61,311 bases of DNA from Oligoflexia bacterium (GTDB taxonomy: Bacteria > Bdellovibrionota > UBA1018). This document shows positions 1-8,712 of this stretch, piece after piece (position 1 is the stretch's first letter; every line of letters starts with the position of its first letter). The translations under genes and the position numbers were made by a program. The stretch covers positions 1-61,311 of the forward strand of contig JARLHE010000042.1 of the NCBI GenBank assembly GCA_031292385.1. Direction: 5' to 3'. The notes under the pieces were generated by a model, which saw only the letters and a program-made list of their open reading frames with translations, ran no database searches and had not been told where the DNA came from.

Positions 1-203
1 CGATGGGCGTCTATCAGTCCGCGGGAACCCTCGCCCGCGTTATAGGGCCCCCTTGCGCAGGCTGGGCGTACGATTTGATCGATAACCGTGCGCCGTTTTT
101 ATCGGCATTTGGCTTCGTTATCGCGGGATTTTTCATCCTTCAATACGCGCTTAAGCGCCCGAAAGATCAAGCAGCCTTGGTCGGCTCCTCTTCTTCCGGA
201 TGA
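1..203 (+). CDS. MFS transporter, C-terminal end (partial)
   Basis: Only the last roughly 66 codons lie in the window; the frame is open to the left edge, so the true start is upstream. The segment has the look of the last two transmembrane helices of a major facilitator: a GVYQSAGTLARVIGPPCAGW stretch typical of helix 11, a short DLIDNRAPF loop and a hydrophobic final helix (FGFVIAGFFILQYAL), then a short polar tail. The substrate cannot be told from this piece. It ends convergently with, and overlaps by about 37 bp, the small minus-strand membrane protein that follows. Confidence 0.7.
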   Translation, partial: MGVYQSAGTLARVIGPPCAGWAYDLIDNRAPFLSAFGFVIAGFFILQYALKRPKDQAALVGSSSSG

Positions 204-484
204 CCCTCTTCGGCCGGAGCCATGGGCTCATCGGTCCTTCGCTTGCCTGAAATAGACCAGTAAAGAAAGCTCCAAGCGCCGAAAAATAATACCGAAAGAA
301 AGAGACCGACCATGAAGAAATAAAAAGCTTCATGAGCCGTGATGAAACGAGGCATCAACGTAGGCGCCGTCTCTTGATCGCCAAAGCCGCTTGCGACCTG
401 CACAAGCATGGGAATCAACATGCTAAGCAAAGTTGCATAGGCTGGGCCGACTCGCCGCCCGAACACCGCCGAGGGCGGCTGCAT
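167..484 (-). CDS. Small membrane protein, unknown function
   Basis: This reading frame encodes 105 residues with two hydrophobic segments (about residues 17-35 and 53-77) and an acidic, Pro/Glu-rich tail ending EEEEPTKAA. The composition (clean hydrophobic helices, then a charged tail) argues for a real membrane protein rather than a chance frame. The start is uncertain: ATG at 484 has only a weak GAGAG upstream, and an internal ATG near 421 has no clear ribosome site. It overlaps the 3' end of the convergent MFS gene. No family was recognised. Confidence 0.45.
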   Translation of the reverse strand: MQPPSAVFGRRVGPAYATLLSMLIPMLVQVASGFGDQETAPTLMPRFITAHEAFYFFMVGLFLSVLFFGAWSFLYWSISGKRRTDEPMAPAEEGHPEEEEPTKAA

Positions 485-511
485 TCGGGCGGTCTCTCAA
501 TCAGAACGACG

Positions 512-1270
512 TCATTCCTTTTGAAGGCCCATGATCTGGCAAGTTTCGCCGACATACACGGAGTAGACGGCAATCGGCGTGCGTTGAGTGCTTGTGACCA
601 CCGAAACATCGATTAATCCGCTCAAGCCGCCGTTACCGACTTCACCCATCGGCGGTACAATCACGGTGAAGTTATTGATTTTGAGATCAGCGCGCGCCTG
701 AGCCTCGACCGCCTGTTTGACGTAGTCGGCACAGGATTCATCGGCACTAGCCGCCGACAGTAAACCTCCCGAATAAGCCAAGAGGTATTGACCGGAAATC
801 GGATAATTTCCCGTGCTTTCAACGCCCATCAGGCTCAAAAACTCATGGAGCGCCAAAGCTTGTTGAATGGCCGGTATTCCGATCTTCGAATAGCCCGCGC
901 GATTGAGAATGATCAAATTCCGGCTGGGAATGTTTTCCGCCGCGGAATCTTGAATAATCCCATCTTGCGCGACCGCGAGCGCCCCATCGGAAACCAGAAT
1001 TTGCGCGGACTCAATTTTATTTTGGAGCTGAGCGAGGTTCACGCCCGAAAATGCCGTGCTTTTCTGGGATTGAAGATTTTGCAGCGCCACTTCGGCAGCC
1101 GCCTTGAATTCCAGGGCGAGCGCGTCGCCGCCCCCCGTGCTGCCACCGCCAAACACGCCCAGCCCCTGTCCGCCGGCAGGCGAGGTTGCACCCAAGGCTG
1201 CGGTTGCAAAAGCCGTTGCCACTAACGTGATAGCCCCAGATTTCTTCAAAACACTTCTTTGCTTTTTCAT
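512..1270 (-). CDS. Secreted protein of unknown function
   Basis: The product is about 252 residues from the ATG at 1270, chosen because GGAGG lies 11 nt before it and the sequence then begins MKKQRSVLKKSG, a normal signal peptide n-region followed by a hydrophobic stretch ending ALGATSPAGG. A longer in-frame start at 1330 would put 20 unlikely residues before the signal. The mature part is Gly-rich at first (GVFGGGSTGGGDA), then mixed, with two Cys residues (SCADY and ETCQI) that could form a disulfide. Such exported short proteins are common in predatory delta-group bacteria. It is divergent from the TIGR02147 regulator at 1470. No domain was recognised. Confidence 0.75.
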   Translation of the reverse strand: MKKQRSVLKKSGAITLVATAFATAALGATSPAGGQGLGVFGGGSTGGGDALALEFKAAAEVALQNLQSQKSTAFSGVNLAQLQNKIESAQILVSDGALAVAQDGIIQDSAAENIPSRNLIILNRAGYSKIGIPAIQQALALHEFLSLMGVESTGNYPISGQYLLAYSGGLLSAASADESCADYVKQAVEAQARADLKINNFTVIVPPMGEVGNGGLSGLIDVSVVTSTQRTPIAVYSVYVGETCQIMGLQKE

Positions 1271-1469
1271 GACTTTCTTTTCCTCCGGGCGGCAACGCGT
1301 TATAAAATAGTTTACCAATATAATCAACAATATTCCGCCAGCTCAAAATCCTTGTTCTCGGGTTCCGCCCGGTCTCCCGGGGACTTCGTGCTGACGAAAG
1401 GGGGTTTATGACGCGAGCCGATTTTTTTATAGGTTTTATTAATTAAATTAAGTGATACTTTTTAACTAA

Positions 1470-2273
1470 ATGGTTAAAGACGTTTTCGACTTCGATAATT
1501 ATCGCGACTATGTGAAACAGGCTCTCGACTCGGACGGCGAGCGCGGTAAACGAACCCGGCTCGCCGAAGCGCTCCGCTGCCAGCCAGCGTTTGTTTCGCG
1601 GGTTCTCAGTGGCGAAGCCGATTTCAGCCAGGAACATGGGGTCGTCATCAACCAGTTTCTTCAACACCGGGAAGAGGAGTCCGAATTCTTCATGACACTT
1701 CTCGACTTGGGTAGAGCTGGCTCAAAAGCGCTTCAGGACTACCACCGGCGACGGTTAGCGGCGATGCGCGCCAAGCGCCTTCTCATCGCCGAACGGATTG
1801 GAATAAAACAAAGCCTCTCACAAGAAGATCAGCTGACTTATTACAGCTCGTGGCATTACGCGGCGATTCACATGCTCCTTTTGGTGCCCGAGATGAATTC
1901 GCCCCAGAAAATCGCCGATAGCCTGCGGATTCCCGTGACGCTCGTCAAAGACGTGCTGGATTTTCTCGTGGCCACCGGCCTCGCGACCACGGGGCGTGAA
2001 GGATACCGTCCGGGCATCGCTCGAATGCATCTAGCAAAGAACTCGCCCATGCTGAATCGACATCACACGAACTGGAGGCTCCGCGCGATCGCGGCATTGG
2101 ATCTCAAAACCGAAGAACAGATCCACTACTCAGGACCGATCTGCATTTCACGCGAGGTCGCGGCCCAAATTCGCGAGAAGCTGCTTCGTCTTCTGTCCGA
2201 AACGGAGCCCCTCATTCAAAACGCCAAAGACGAATACGTCTATTGTCTCAATCTGGATTTATTCAGGGTATGA
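1470..2273 (+). CDS. TIGR02147 family (DUF4423) protein, putative regulator
   Basis: The 267-residue product begins with a DFDNYRDYVKQAL segment, then a helix-turn-helix-like region (about residues 25-55, with QPAFVSRVLSGEADFSQEH) and a C-terminal half with a second winged-helix-like stretch (PQKIADSLRIPVTLVKDVLDF). This layout matches the TIGR02147/DUF4423 family, which is expanded in Bdellovibrio and Fibrobacter and thought to contain DNA-binding regulators. Family membership is recognition from sequence; target genes are unknown. The ATG at 1470 follows an AT-rich stretch without a clear Shine-Dalgarno site. The gene is divergent from the secreted protein at 512-1270 and could control it. 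Confidence 0.8.
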   Translation: MVKDVFDFDNYRDYVKQALDSDGERGKRTRLAEALRCQPAFVSRVLSGEADFSQEHGVVINQFLQHREEESEFFMTLLDLGRAGSKALQDYHRRRLAAMRAKRLLIAERIGIKQSLSQEDQLTYYSSWHYAAIHMLLLVPEMNSPQKIADSLRIPVTLVKDVLDFLVATGLATTGREGYRPGIARMHLAKNSPMLNRHHTNWRLRAIAALDLKTEEQIHYSGPICISREVAAQIREKLLRLLSETEPLIQNAKDEYVYCLNLDLFRV

Positions 2274-2287
2274 AAACTGGCTCAATT

Positions 2288-3433
2288 TTAGTGGAGCTGG
2301 CCCGCAAGCCACTTCACATGCGTGTAAAGCTCGGAAAGCTCGCCCCCGCTCAGGTCAGCGGAGCCCGGCATTTCGCGCCCTGTTAAGCCATTTTCAACCA
2401 CATGATTGAAAGCGTCGGCCGATTTCAACGACTCGCGGTTCGCCAGAAGCGGAGCGGTCGTGATGTAAGCCTTCGGCATTCCGCCCAGGCTACGTACACG
2501 AACGCCACCCTCACCGTGCTCGCCATGGCATTGAGCGCAGCGAGCTTGATAGAGCTGGCCGCCCACCGAGGTGAAACCACGCTCATTCGCACCCAAAGCG
2601 CCGTGAGCAGGAGCCGGTTCAGCAACCGCCATTCGCTCAATCGCGAATTCGATTGGAATCGTCTTTTCTTCCTGTCTCGCTCCACCGGCAGCAAGCCCGG
2701 TCTTCAGATCATAACCGATCTTCGCGACATCCTCTTGGGTATCCGAAGCCGGCCTTTCCGAGTTCAAGCTGACAACATACGCGGCCAGCGCCCAACGATC
2801 ATCGATAGGCAGAGTGCCGAATGAAGCCATCCCGCTGCCTGGAATCCCTTCTTTCAAGGTCTTGAAGATATTGCTCGGCTTACGCCCGTTGATCCAACCG
2901 GTCTGTGAATGGAAGTTGCGCGGAGGAGGATTGTATCCGGCTGCGGCGACACCGTTGCCTAAACCCTCCGGGCCGTGGCAGGTGACGCAGTTCTGCGAGA
3001 AAAGCTCTTTACCATGAGACACAAGCTCTGGCGTCGAGATCCAGGGATTCTTCAAGCTCGAACGGCCCGACGTCGCGACCAACGGCGTTCCTGCTTTTAC
3101 GTAGACGTTGCCGCGGAAAAACAGATCGGACGCCGTGAGGATGAAGAAAATCACCAGGAACAAAAAGCCCGCGCCGAAAATCACGCTGTTTTCAGGGGCA
3201 TCATGGATGAGATCCATGAAGAACATCATGACCAGCAAGGCTTTGACCGTCGCCACCAGCATGGCGACCGGGAAGTTCCACACCCCCAAATCCACTCGCG
3301 AGACGACGACTGTCAATACGGTGAGAAAGAAAAGCGACCCCGCCACCGTCAAAGCCGTCTTCGTGGAGACGATGTGGTGATGGGAATGATCTTGATTATG
3401 GTGCGGATGATTCGAGTGATCGTTATTCGACAT
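2288..3433 (-). CDS. coxD: Cytochrome c oxidase subunit IV fused to two cytochrome c domains
   Basis: The 381-residue protein has three parts. Residues 1-20 are very His-rich (8 His). Residues 25-107 hold three transmembrane helices with the KALLVMMFFMDLIHD signature of prokaryotic subunit IV (CoxD). Two mono-heme cytochrome c domains follow, with CXXCH at residues 149-153 (CVTCH) and 299-303 (CAQCH). It is the last gene of coxB-coxA-coxC-coxD, and AAGGAACG precedes the ATG at 3433. The role is inferred as an accessory oxidase subunit that also relays electrons at the periplasmic face. The di-heme extension is unusual, since subunit IV is normally about 100 residues. The 3' end is convergent with the TIGR02147 gene, 14 bp away. 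Confidence 0.88.
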   Translation of the reverse strand: MSNNDHSNHPHHNQDHSHHHIVSTKTALTVAGSLFFLTVLTVVVSRVDLGVWNFPVAMLVATVKALLVMMFFMDLIHDAPENSVIFGAGFLFLVIFFILTASDLFFRGNVYVKAGTPLVATSGRSSLKNPWISTPELVSHGKELFSQNCVTCHGPEGLGNGVAAAGYNPPPRNFHSQTGWINGRKPSNIFKTLKEGIPGSGMASFGTLPIDDRWALAAYVVSLNSERPASDTQEDVAKIGYDLKTGLAAGGARQEEKTIPIEFAIERMAVAEPAPAHGALGANERGFTSVGGQLYQARCAQCHGEHGEGGVRVRSLGGMPKAYITTAPLLANRESLKSADAFNHVVENGLTGREMPGSADLSGGELSELYTHVKWLAGQLH

Positions 3434-3442
3434 TTTCGTTCC

Positions 3443-4099
3443 TTAGCTGACCAAGTAAAGTAGCGGGAAAAGGTAAATCCAAACGATATCGACGAAGTGC
3501 CAGTAAAAGCCGACGAGCTCCACCGGGGTATAAAAATTTTCGCTGAATTCGTTTCTCAAGGATCGCAGGATCATCCAGCTGATCAAGCCGATGCCGATCA
3601 AGACGTGGATACCATGCAGGCCGGTCATCATGAAATACAGCGAGAAAAACAACGGCGCCTTCGGGTTCGTAATCTCGGTATTGGAATAAAACGCGCCCGG
3701 AAGAAGCCCTTCGTGAAACTTATGGCTGTACTCGAAGTACTTAACGACCAGGAAGCAACAGGCCAAAAAGATCGTCGCCGCCATCATTCCGATCGCACGT
3801 TGCTTCTTGCCTCGCTGCGTAGCGCTCACCGCCAGTGCCATGGTGAGCGAGCTCGTGATCAGCACGATCGTATTGAGCGCCCCCATCTTCATTTGTAGCG
3901 CGTGGTGTGCCTCGACATACATCTCGGGGTACATACCGCGGAAGATGCCGTAAGCAACGAACAAGCCACCGAACATCAGGATTTCCGTGACCAGGAAAAC
4001 CCACATTCCCTGCTTGGCGGCCTCGAACTCGTCGGACGCGTTATTGAAGTGATGGCCCACATGATGGACCGGGTAAGCGCTTTCGTGTGTGCTACTCAT
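3443..4099 (-). CDS. coxC: Cytochrome c oxidase subunit III
   Basis: The product is a 218-residue polytopic protein beginning MSSTHESAYPVHHVGHHF. It has the subunit III signatures KQGMWVFLVTEILMFGG near the N-terminus and a GLHGIHVLIGIG helix followed by GFYWHFVDIVWIYLFPLLYL at the C-terminus. It is part of the membrane-bound aa3-type oxidase that reduces oxygen to water. The start at 4099 is preferred over an upstream in-frame ATG at 4162 because AAAGGAAAA lies just before it and the extra N-terminus would be non-family. It lies 16 bp after coxA and 9 bp before coxD, so these genes are probably one transcript. Confidence 0.92.
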   Translation of the reverse strand: MSSTHESAYPVHHVGHHFNNASDEFEAAKQGMWVFLVTEILMFGGLFVAYGIFRGMYPEMYVEAHHALQMKMGALNTIVLITSSLTMALAVSATQRGKKQRAIGMMAATIFLACCFLVVKYFEYSHKFHEGLLPGAFYSNTEITNPKAPLFFSLYFMMTGLHGIHVLIGIGLISWMILRSLRNEFSENFYTPVELVGFYWHFVDIVWIYLFPLLYLVS

Positions 4100-4115
4100 A
4101 GTTTTCCTTTCACTC

Positions 4116-5759
4116 TCACGCAGGAAGAGGTGCGGCCCCCTGGATCGGAACAATCGCTCCATCCGGACGATATTCGTACGGCCAATCCGTCACGATCGGA
4201 GTAACCGGGAAGTTATCGTGAGGAGGAGGAGATGGCGTCTGCCAATCCAAAGTCAAAGCGTTCCAAGGGTTGCTTGGCGCCTTTTCGCCGCTGATCAGAG
4301 CCTTGATCAGATAGAACGCCGTGAACAAAAACCCGGCTGCGATGAGCCAAGAACCCACGGTCGAGATCTGATTCAAGAGCGTGAACTCTGGCAGATAAGA
4401 CCAATAGCGGCGCGGCATGCCCTGCGCTCCCAGGATGAACTGAGGGAAGAAGGTCACGTTGAAGCCGACCAAAATCAGGAACCAGGCGACCCGGGCGCAA
4501 GATTCGGAATACATTTTTCCGAACATTTTGGGGAACCAGAAGTGCATTCCGGCCAAGAGCGCCATCAAGGTTCCGCCCACCATCACGTAGTGGAAGTGAG
4601 CCACGACGAAGTACGTCTCCGTCAGGTGCACATTCACCGCGAGCGTGGCGAGGAACACGCCGGTCAGACCGCCGACCGTAAAAAGCTCCAGAAACCCGAA
4701 CGCGTAAAGCATCGGGGCGTTGAATCGAATGGACCCGCCGTACATGGTGCCGACCCAGCTGAAAACCTTCACGCCGGTCGGAACCGCGACGAACATCGTG
4801 ATCAGCGAGAACAGGAAGGCCGCGAACTCCGACTCCCCGCTCACGAACATATGATGGCCCCAAACGATGAACGCGATCAGAGCAATGGCGAAAGACGAAT
4901 AAGCGATCGCCTTATAGCCAAAGATCGGCTTGCGCGAGAAAACCGGAATCACTTCCGAGACCACGCCGAAAGCCGGCAAGATCATGATGTAAACCGCCGG
5001 ATGGGAGTAGAACCAGAAGAAGTGCTGAAAGAGCACCGGATCGCCGCCGATCGCCGGATCGAAGATGCCGATGCGAAGAACGCGCTCCATCACCAAAAGC
5101 GCCAAGGTGATCGCCAATACCGGCGTCGCCAAAATCTGAATGATGCTGGTTGCGTAAGTAGCCCAAACGAAAAGCGGCAGCCGCGACCAGGTCAAGCCGG
5201 GCGCGCGGAGCTTATGAATGGTGATGATGAAATTCAAACCCGTAAGAATCGAGGAAAAGCCCGCGATGAACGCCCCGGTGAGAACCAAAATGACGGTTCC
5301 GCTCGTGCGAATCGAGTAAGGAGTATAAAACGTCCAACCGGTATCCGCACCGCGAAGGAAAAGCGAAGCGGTCGCGAACAAGCCGCCGGCCAGGTAAACG
5401 TAATAGGACGCCAGATTCAGCTTCGGAAACGCAACGTCTTTGGCTCCCAACATCATCGGCAAAAGGAAATTGCCGAGGGTCGTCGGAATCGCGGGAACCA
5501 CCACGAGAAACACCATGATGGCGCCGTGATACGTAAACATCCGGTTATAGGTGTTCGCATCCATGATGGTCTGCGTGGGGTGAAGGAGCTCGAGCCGGAT
5601 CAGGAGCGCGAAAATGCCTCCGATCAAGAAATAGGTCAAAACCGTCGCCATATACATCAAGCCGATTCGCTTATGGTCAACGGTGCTGAGCCAGGACCAG
5701 AGGCCCTTCTCGTGATTCAAGTAGTTATCGCCATGGGCTGCAGTTGTTGCGTTCGACAT
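4116..5759 (-). CDS. coxA: Cytochrome c oxidase subunit I, A2-type
   Basis: The 547-residue heme-copper oxidase core carries the low-spin heme, high-spin heme and CuB. Typical segments are visible: DHKRIGLMYM near the N-terminus, TYHGAIMVFL, WGHHMFVSG and FVVAHFHYVM. Helix VI reads YSHPAVYIMILPAFG. The Glu of the usual HPEVY motif is absent and a Tyr-Ser pair precedes the His, which is the hallmark of the A2 subfamily of oxidases such as the Rhodothermus and Thermus caa3 enzymes. That fits with the alternative complex III genes next door and the cytochrome c-tailed subunit II. AGGAG lies before the ATG at 5759. Confidence 0.96.
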   Translation of the reverse strand: MSNATTAAHGDNYLNHEKGLWSWLSTVDHKRIGLMYMATVLTYFLIGGIFALLIRLELLHPTQTIMDANTYNRMFTYHGAIMVFLVVVPAIPTTLGNFLLPMMLGAKDVAFPKLNLASYYVYLAGGLFATASLFLRGADTGWTFYTPYSIRTSGTVILVLTGAFIAGFSSILTGLNFIITIHKLRAPGLTWSRLPLFVWATYATSIIQILATPVLAITLALLVMERVLRIGIFDPAIGGDPVLFQHFFWFYSHPAVYIMILPAFGVVSEVIPVFSRKPIFGYKAIAYSSFAIALIAFIVWGHHMFVSGESEFAAFLFSLITMFVAVPTGVKVFSWVGTMYGGSIRFNAPMLYAFGFLELFTVGGLTGVFLATLAVNVHLTETYFVVAHFHYVMVGGTLMALLAGMHFWFPKMFGKMYSESCARVAWFLILVGFNVTFFPQFILGAQGMPRRYWSYLPEFTLLNQISTVGSWLIAAGFLFTAFYLIKALISGEKAPSNPWNALTLDWQTPSPPPHDNFPVTPIVTDWPYEYRPDGAIVPIQGAAPLPA

Positions 5760-5769
5760 CGCTTTACTC

Positions 5770-6792
5770 CTACTTAAGACTCTTAATGTATGCGATCAAA
5801 GAGTTCATCTCCGTCTCGGAGATCAAGCCTTTGAACGTCGGCATGACCGATTGTTGATATCCCTTCAAAAGATGGCTCTGCGGCTGCTCGATCACCTGCC
5901 GCAAATAAGACTCATCCCGACGAATCGTCTGGCCATCCTGCAAGGCCGCGTTCTTTCCGAAAATTCCGGCCAAGCTCGGGCCGATGTTGGCGCCTCCATG
6001 GGTCGGATCGCCCGCTGAATGGCAAGAGACGCATCCCTTGGTCTCGAAAACCGCACGTCCTTGAGTCGCGAGCGAAACGGGCTCGATCGTCGCGGCTTGC
6101 GCTTCGCTTGGATCGGCCGTCGTGTCCTCGGCCGCTAAGTTAAGGCGCGCATCCGGCTGCGGCCCGATTTTCTTGCCGCGTTGGAATTCGGCCCACTGCT
6201 GATCGTTCAAGACCACCAGCTTCGCCAGCATTTGCGAATGCGAAGTGCCGCAGTACATGCCGCAGAAAACTTGGTGTTCGCCGGGAACACGGGCCTCGAA
6301 CCAAACGCTGGTATACATGCCCGGAACGACGTCCGACTTCACGCGGAAATTCGGGATGAAGAAATCGTGAATCACGTCCTGTGAAGTCATGATCAATTTG
6401 ACCGGCTTGTTGAGCGGCACATAGAGATTGCCGATCGTCGTGCGGCCGTTGTCGTATTGAAACTGCCAAAGCCATTGCTTGCCGATGACGTGAATTTCGA
6501 GCGCATCCGCAGGCGGGCGCATCATCGAGTTGTAGACCGAGTAACCCCAACCGAAAATGCCCAAAAGGAGGATCGTCGGAATCGCGATGAAACACGCCTC
6601 CAAGAAATGATGATCCCGGAAGTAAAACGTCTTCGCCCCCTCACGGGCGCGATATTTGATAATGAACAGGATCATCGCCCCGATCACGAGAACGAAAAAG
6701 AAAACGCTGATACCGAGCAGAAAATTATAAAGTGAATTCCAACGCACAGCCGCATCGGTGGCGGCAATGGGCATTAAGTTGGGGAATTGCAT
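5770..6792 (-). CDS. coxB: Cytochrome c oxidase subunit II with C-terminal cytochrome c (caa3 type)
   Basis: The 340-residue protein has two N-terminal transmembrane helices (about 22-46 and 64-84), a cupredoxin domain with the CuA ligands (H142, C177 and C181 in FCGMYCGTSH, H185, M188), and a C-terminal cytochrome c domain with CVSCH at residues 253-257 and a likely Met ligand in SVMPTFKG. This is the caa3 architecture, in which electrons from complex III enter a tethered heme c and pass to CuA. It overlaps the SCO gene by one base and lies 10 bp before coxA, so translational coupling is likely. Confidence 0.95.
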   Translation of the reverse strand: MQFPNLMPIAATDAAVRWNSLYNFLLGISVFFFVLVIGAMILFIIKYRAREGAKTFYFRDHHFLEACFIAIPTILLLGIFGWGYSVYNSMMRPPADALEIHVIGKQWLWQFQYDNGRTTIGNLYVPLNKPVKLIMTSQDVIHDFFIPNFRVKSDVVPGMYTSVWFEARVPGEHQVFCGMYCGTSHSQMLAKLVVLNDQQWAEFQRGKKIGPQPDARLNLAAEDTTADPSEAQAATIEPVSLATQGRAVFETKGCVSCHSAGDPTHGGANIGPSLAGIFGKNAALQDGQTIRRDESYLRQVIEQPQSHLLKGYQQSVMPTFKGLISETEMNSLIAYIKSLK

Positions 6793-7715
6793 TAGCTAGA
6801 GACTCCCTTAAGTTGACGACGACGTTCCCCACTCCAGAAGATCAGGAAAGACAGTCCCATAACTAAAACCGTCATCCCTCCCCCCGCTTGCATCAAATGC
6901 ATAACATACGGTGAGTATTTTCTAGTTTGAGGATCATAATGATAACAGAACAAAACCACGCGGTCCATGATCGAACCGATCTTCCCATTAGAAGCTTCCA
7001 ATAAAGAAAGTCGGAGGCTGGCCTCGGGGAATTCGATGCCATACAGGTAATGCGAAATGCGCCCCTCGGGCGTCAGTACGTAAATCGCGGAGCTATGAGC
7101 ATACTGATCGCCCATCCAGCGATAGCCAAAACCGACTTCATGCGCCAGCTGCGTTACCGCCCCGTTCGTAGGTGGTTCGGATTGTCGCGCTGCAGCCACA
7201 CTTTGCGTGGGATCGGCGGTTAAAAAGTGCCATCCCGGGGCTGTTTCGGGCTTTCGATACGACGCAAGATAAGTCGCTTTTTTATGAGCCGCGTCTTCCG
7301 GCCTTTCGCGGGGGTCCACGCTCACGGCGACTACGTCAAACTGCTTTCCAGGAACCCAATCCATGGACCGCAACGATGTGACGAGCCCATTCAACACGAA
7401 ATTACAAAGATTGGGGCAATTGTAGTAAACGAGCGCCAAAAGCACCGGCCGGCCCGACTTGAAATAATCGGCCAGGACCACTGGCTTACCGGCCTCGTCG
7501 CGAAACCTAAGGCTTTCGAGCGAAATCCGCGATCCCAAATGCTCCGTCATCCCGACATCTTTGAGCTCGGCGGGCAATTGCCCCGGAGTGTCCTGGGTCG
7601 CGGGCGCGCCGTTTTGAGCATTGAACTGCGCGGAGGTTTCCGCAAATCCGACGCTGGCCGCTAAAAAAAACCCGAAAGCCCAAGCAAATTGTGAGATGAA
7701 TCGAGTAAAAGTCAT
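6792..7715 (-). CDS. SCO1/SenC copper chaperone
   Basis: About 307 residues from the ATG at 7715. A hydrophobic signal or anchor comes first, then a thioredoxin-like fold with the copper-binding CPNLC pair (C100 and C104) and a later conserved His in QLAHEVGFGYRW, and a C-terminal transmembrane helix (GMTVLVMGLSFLIFW) with a basic tail. SCO proteins deliver copper to the CuA site of subunit II, and this gene lies directly upstream of coxB and overlaps it. The start is not certain: an in-frame start at 7787 would add 24 residues and overlap the divergent ctaB, and neither start has a strong ribosome site. Confidence 0.9.
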   Translation of the reverse strand: MTFTRFISQFAWAFGFFLAASVGFAETSAQFNAQNGAPATQDTPGQLPAELKDVGMTEHLGSRISLESLRFRDEAGKPVVLADYFKSGRPVLLALVYYNCPNLCNFVLNGLVTSLRSMDWVPGKQFDVVAVSVDPRERPEDAAHKKATYLASYRKPETAPGWHFLTADPTQSVAAARQSEPPTNGAVTQLAHEVGFGYRWMGDQYAHSSAIYVLTPEGRISHYLYGIEFPEASLRLSLLEASNGKIGSIMDRVVLFCYHYDPQTRKYSPYVMHLMQAGGGMTVLVMGLSFLIFWSGERRRQLKGVSS

Positions 7716-7765
7716 GAAGATGAGATGATTTATATTACGATTCGCGCAACCCTTCAACTTAATCG

Positions 7766-8704
7766 ATGAGCATGATCCAATCTTCATTCAGCCAATTCGG
7801 CAAGCAGTTCGCGACCTACCGTGAGCTCGCGAAATCCGGCATCGTCACTCTCGTTCTGATCAGCGTGATCGGAGGCTATCTCATCGGGCATCCCATGGAA
7901 TTGCCGTTCACGCCGGGCAGACTCGCGCTCACGCTCCTTGGGGTACTGCTTCTGTCATCAGGAGCCTCCGCGCTCAATCAATATCAGGAACGGCATATCG
8001 ACTCAGCTATGCCCCGAACCGCGAAACGCCCCCTGCCGAGCGGCCGTATGGGGGAGCCCCACGCTCTTCTGTTCATCGCGATCTCCCTTGTGGCCGGGCT
8101 CATCATTCTTTTCCTGCTGGGAATCCATTTGCTCGCGCTCGGCGTTGCCGCGGTCATTTTTTATAACGGTTTTTATACGCTTTGGTGGAAAAAACACTGG
8201 GCGTTTGCGGCCGTACCCGGCGCGATTCCGGGAGCGATCCCCATCTTAATGGGCTACGCCGCGGCTCGCGGAGACGTCTTCACTCCCGGCGGCGCTTACC
8301 TGTTCTTCATGCTCTTTTTTTGGCAGATGCCCCACTTCTGGGTTCTCGCCCTGCGCTTTCGATCCGATTATGCGCTCGGCCGATTTCCGACCCTGCCTGT
8401 CGCATTAGGAGAAGGCGTCACCGTCGTTCAAATCGTCACTTGGTGCCTCGGCTACATCGGAATCGCGCTCGCCGCGCCGCTCTTTTTGCGAATCGGCACG
8501 TTTTATCTCGCGATCGCCGTCCCGGTTTGCGCGATACTTCTCTATCAGCTCGTGGGTTTCGTTCGCGCTGAAGAAAAATCCAGCGGCAAAGCCTGGCTGC
8601 GTTTCTTCCTGGGCGTGAACTTCAGCTTGATTCTTTTCATCGCCGCGGCCGCGTTCGATGTCTGGAGCCCAACACTCCTTACGCCCTGGTATACTCGCGG
8701 CTGA
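7766..8704 (+). CDS. ctaB: Protoheme IX farnesyltransferase (heme O synthase)
   Basis: This 312-residue polytopic UbiA-family prenyltransferase has the NQYQERHIDSAMPRTAKRPL active-site region, the heme O synthase form of the NxxxDxxxD motif, and a second acidic loop near RSDYALGRFPTLPV. It converts heme B to heme O, the precursor of heme A, for the oxidase encoded around it. It is the only plus-strand gene in the respiratory island, divergent from the SCO gene and convergent with actF. The start may be the ATG at 7766 or the ATG two codons later; neither has a strong ribosome site. Confidence 0.93.
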   Translation: MSMIQSSFSQFGKQFATYRELAKSGIVTLVLISVIGGYLIGHPMELPFTPGRLALTLLGVLLLSSGASALNQYQERHIDSAMPRTAKRPLPSGRMGEPHALLFIAISLVAGLIILFLLGIHLLALGVAAVIFYNGFYTLWWKKHWAFAAVPGAIPGAIPILMGYAAARGDVFTPGGAYLFFMLFFWQMPHFWVLALRFRSDYALGRFPTLPVALGEGVTVVQIVTWCLGYIGIALAAPLFLRIGTFYLAIAVPVCAILLYQLVGFVRAEEKSSGKAWLRFFLGVNFSLILFIAAAAFDVWSPTLLTPWYTRG

Positions 8705-8712
8705 GGCTTACT

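Noticed and set aside
4089..5777. 562-codon open frame on the plus strand opposite coxA
   Set aside because: It lies fully antisense to coxA, is very rich in Arg, Glu, Gln and His, as expected from a shadow of a GC-rich gene, and has no family look.
6792..7787. SCO gene starting at 7787
   Set aside because: The extra 24 residues are unlike a signal peptide and overlap the divergent ctaB; ATG 7715 begins directly at the hydrophobic signal.
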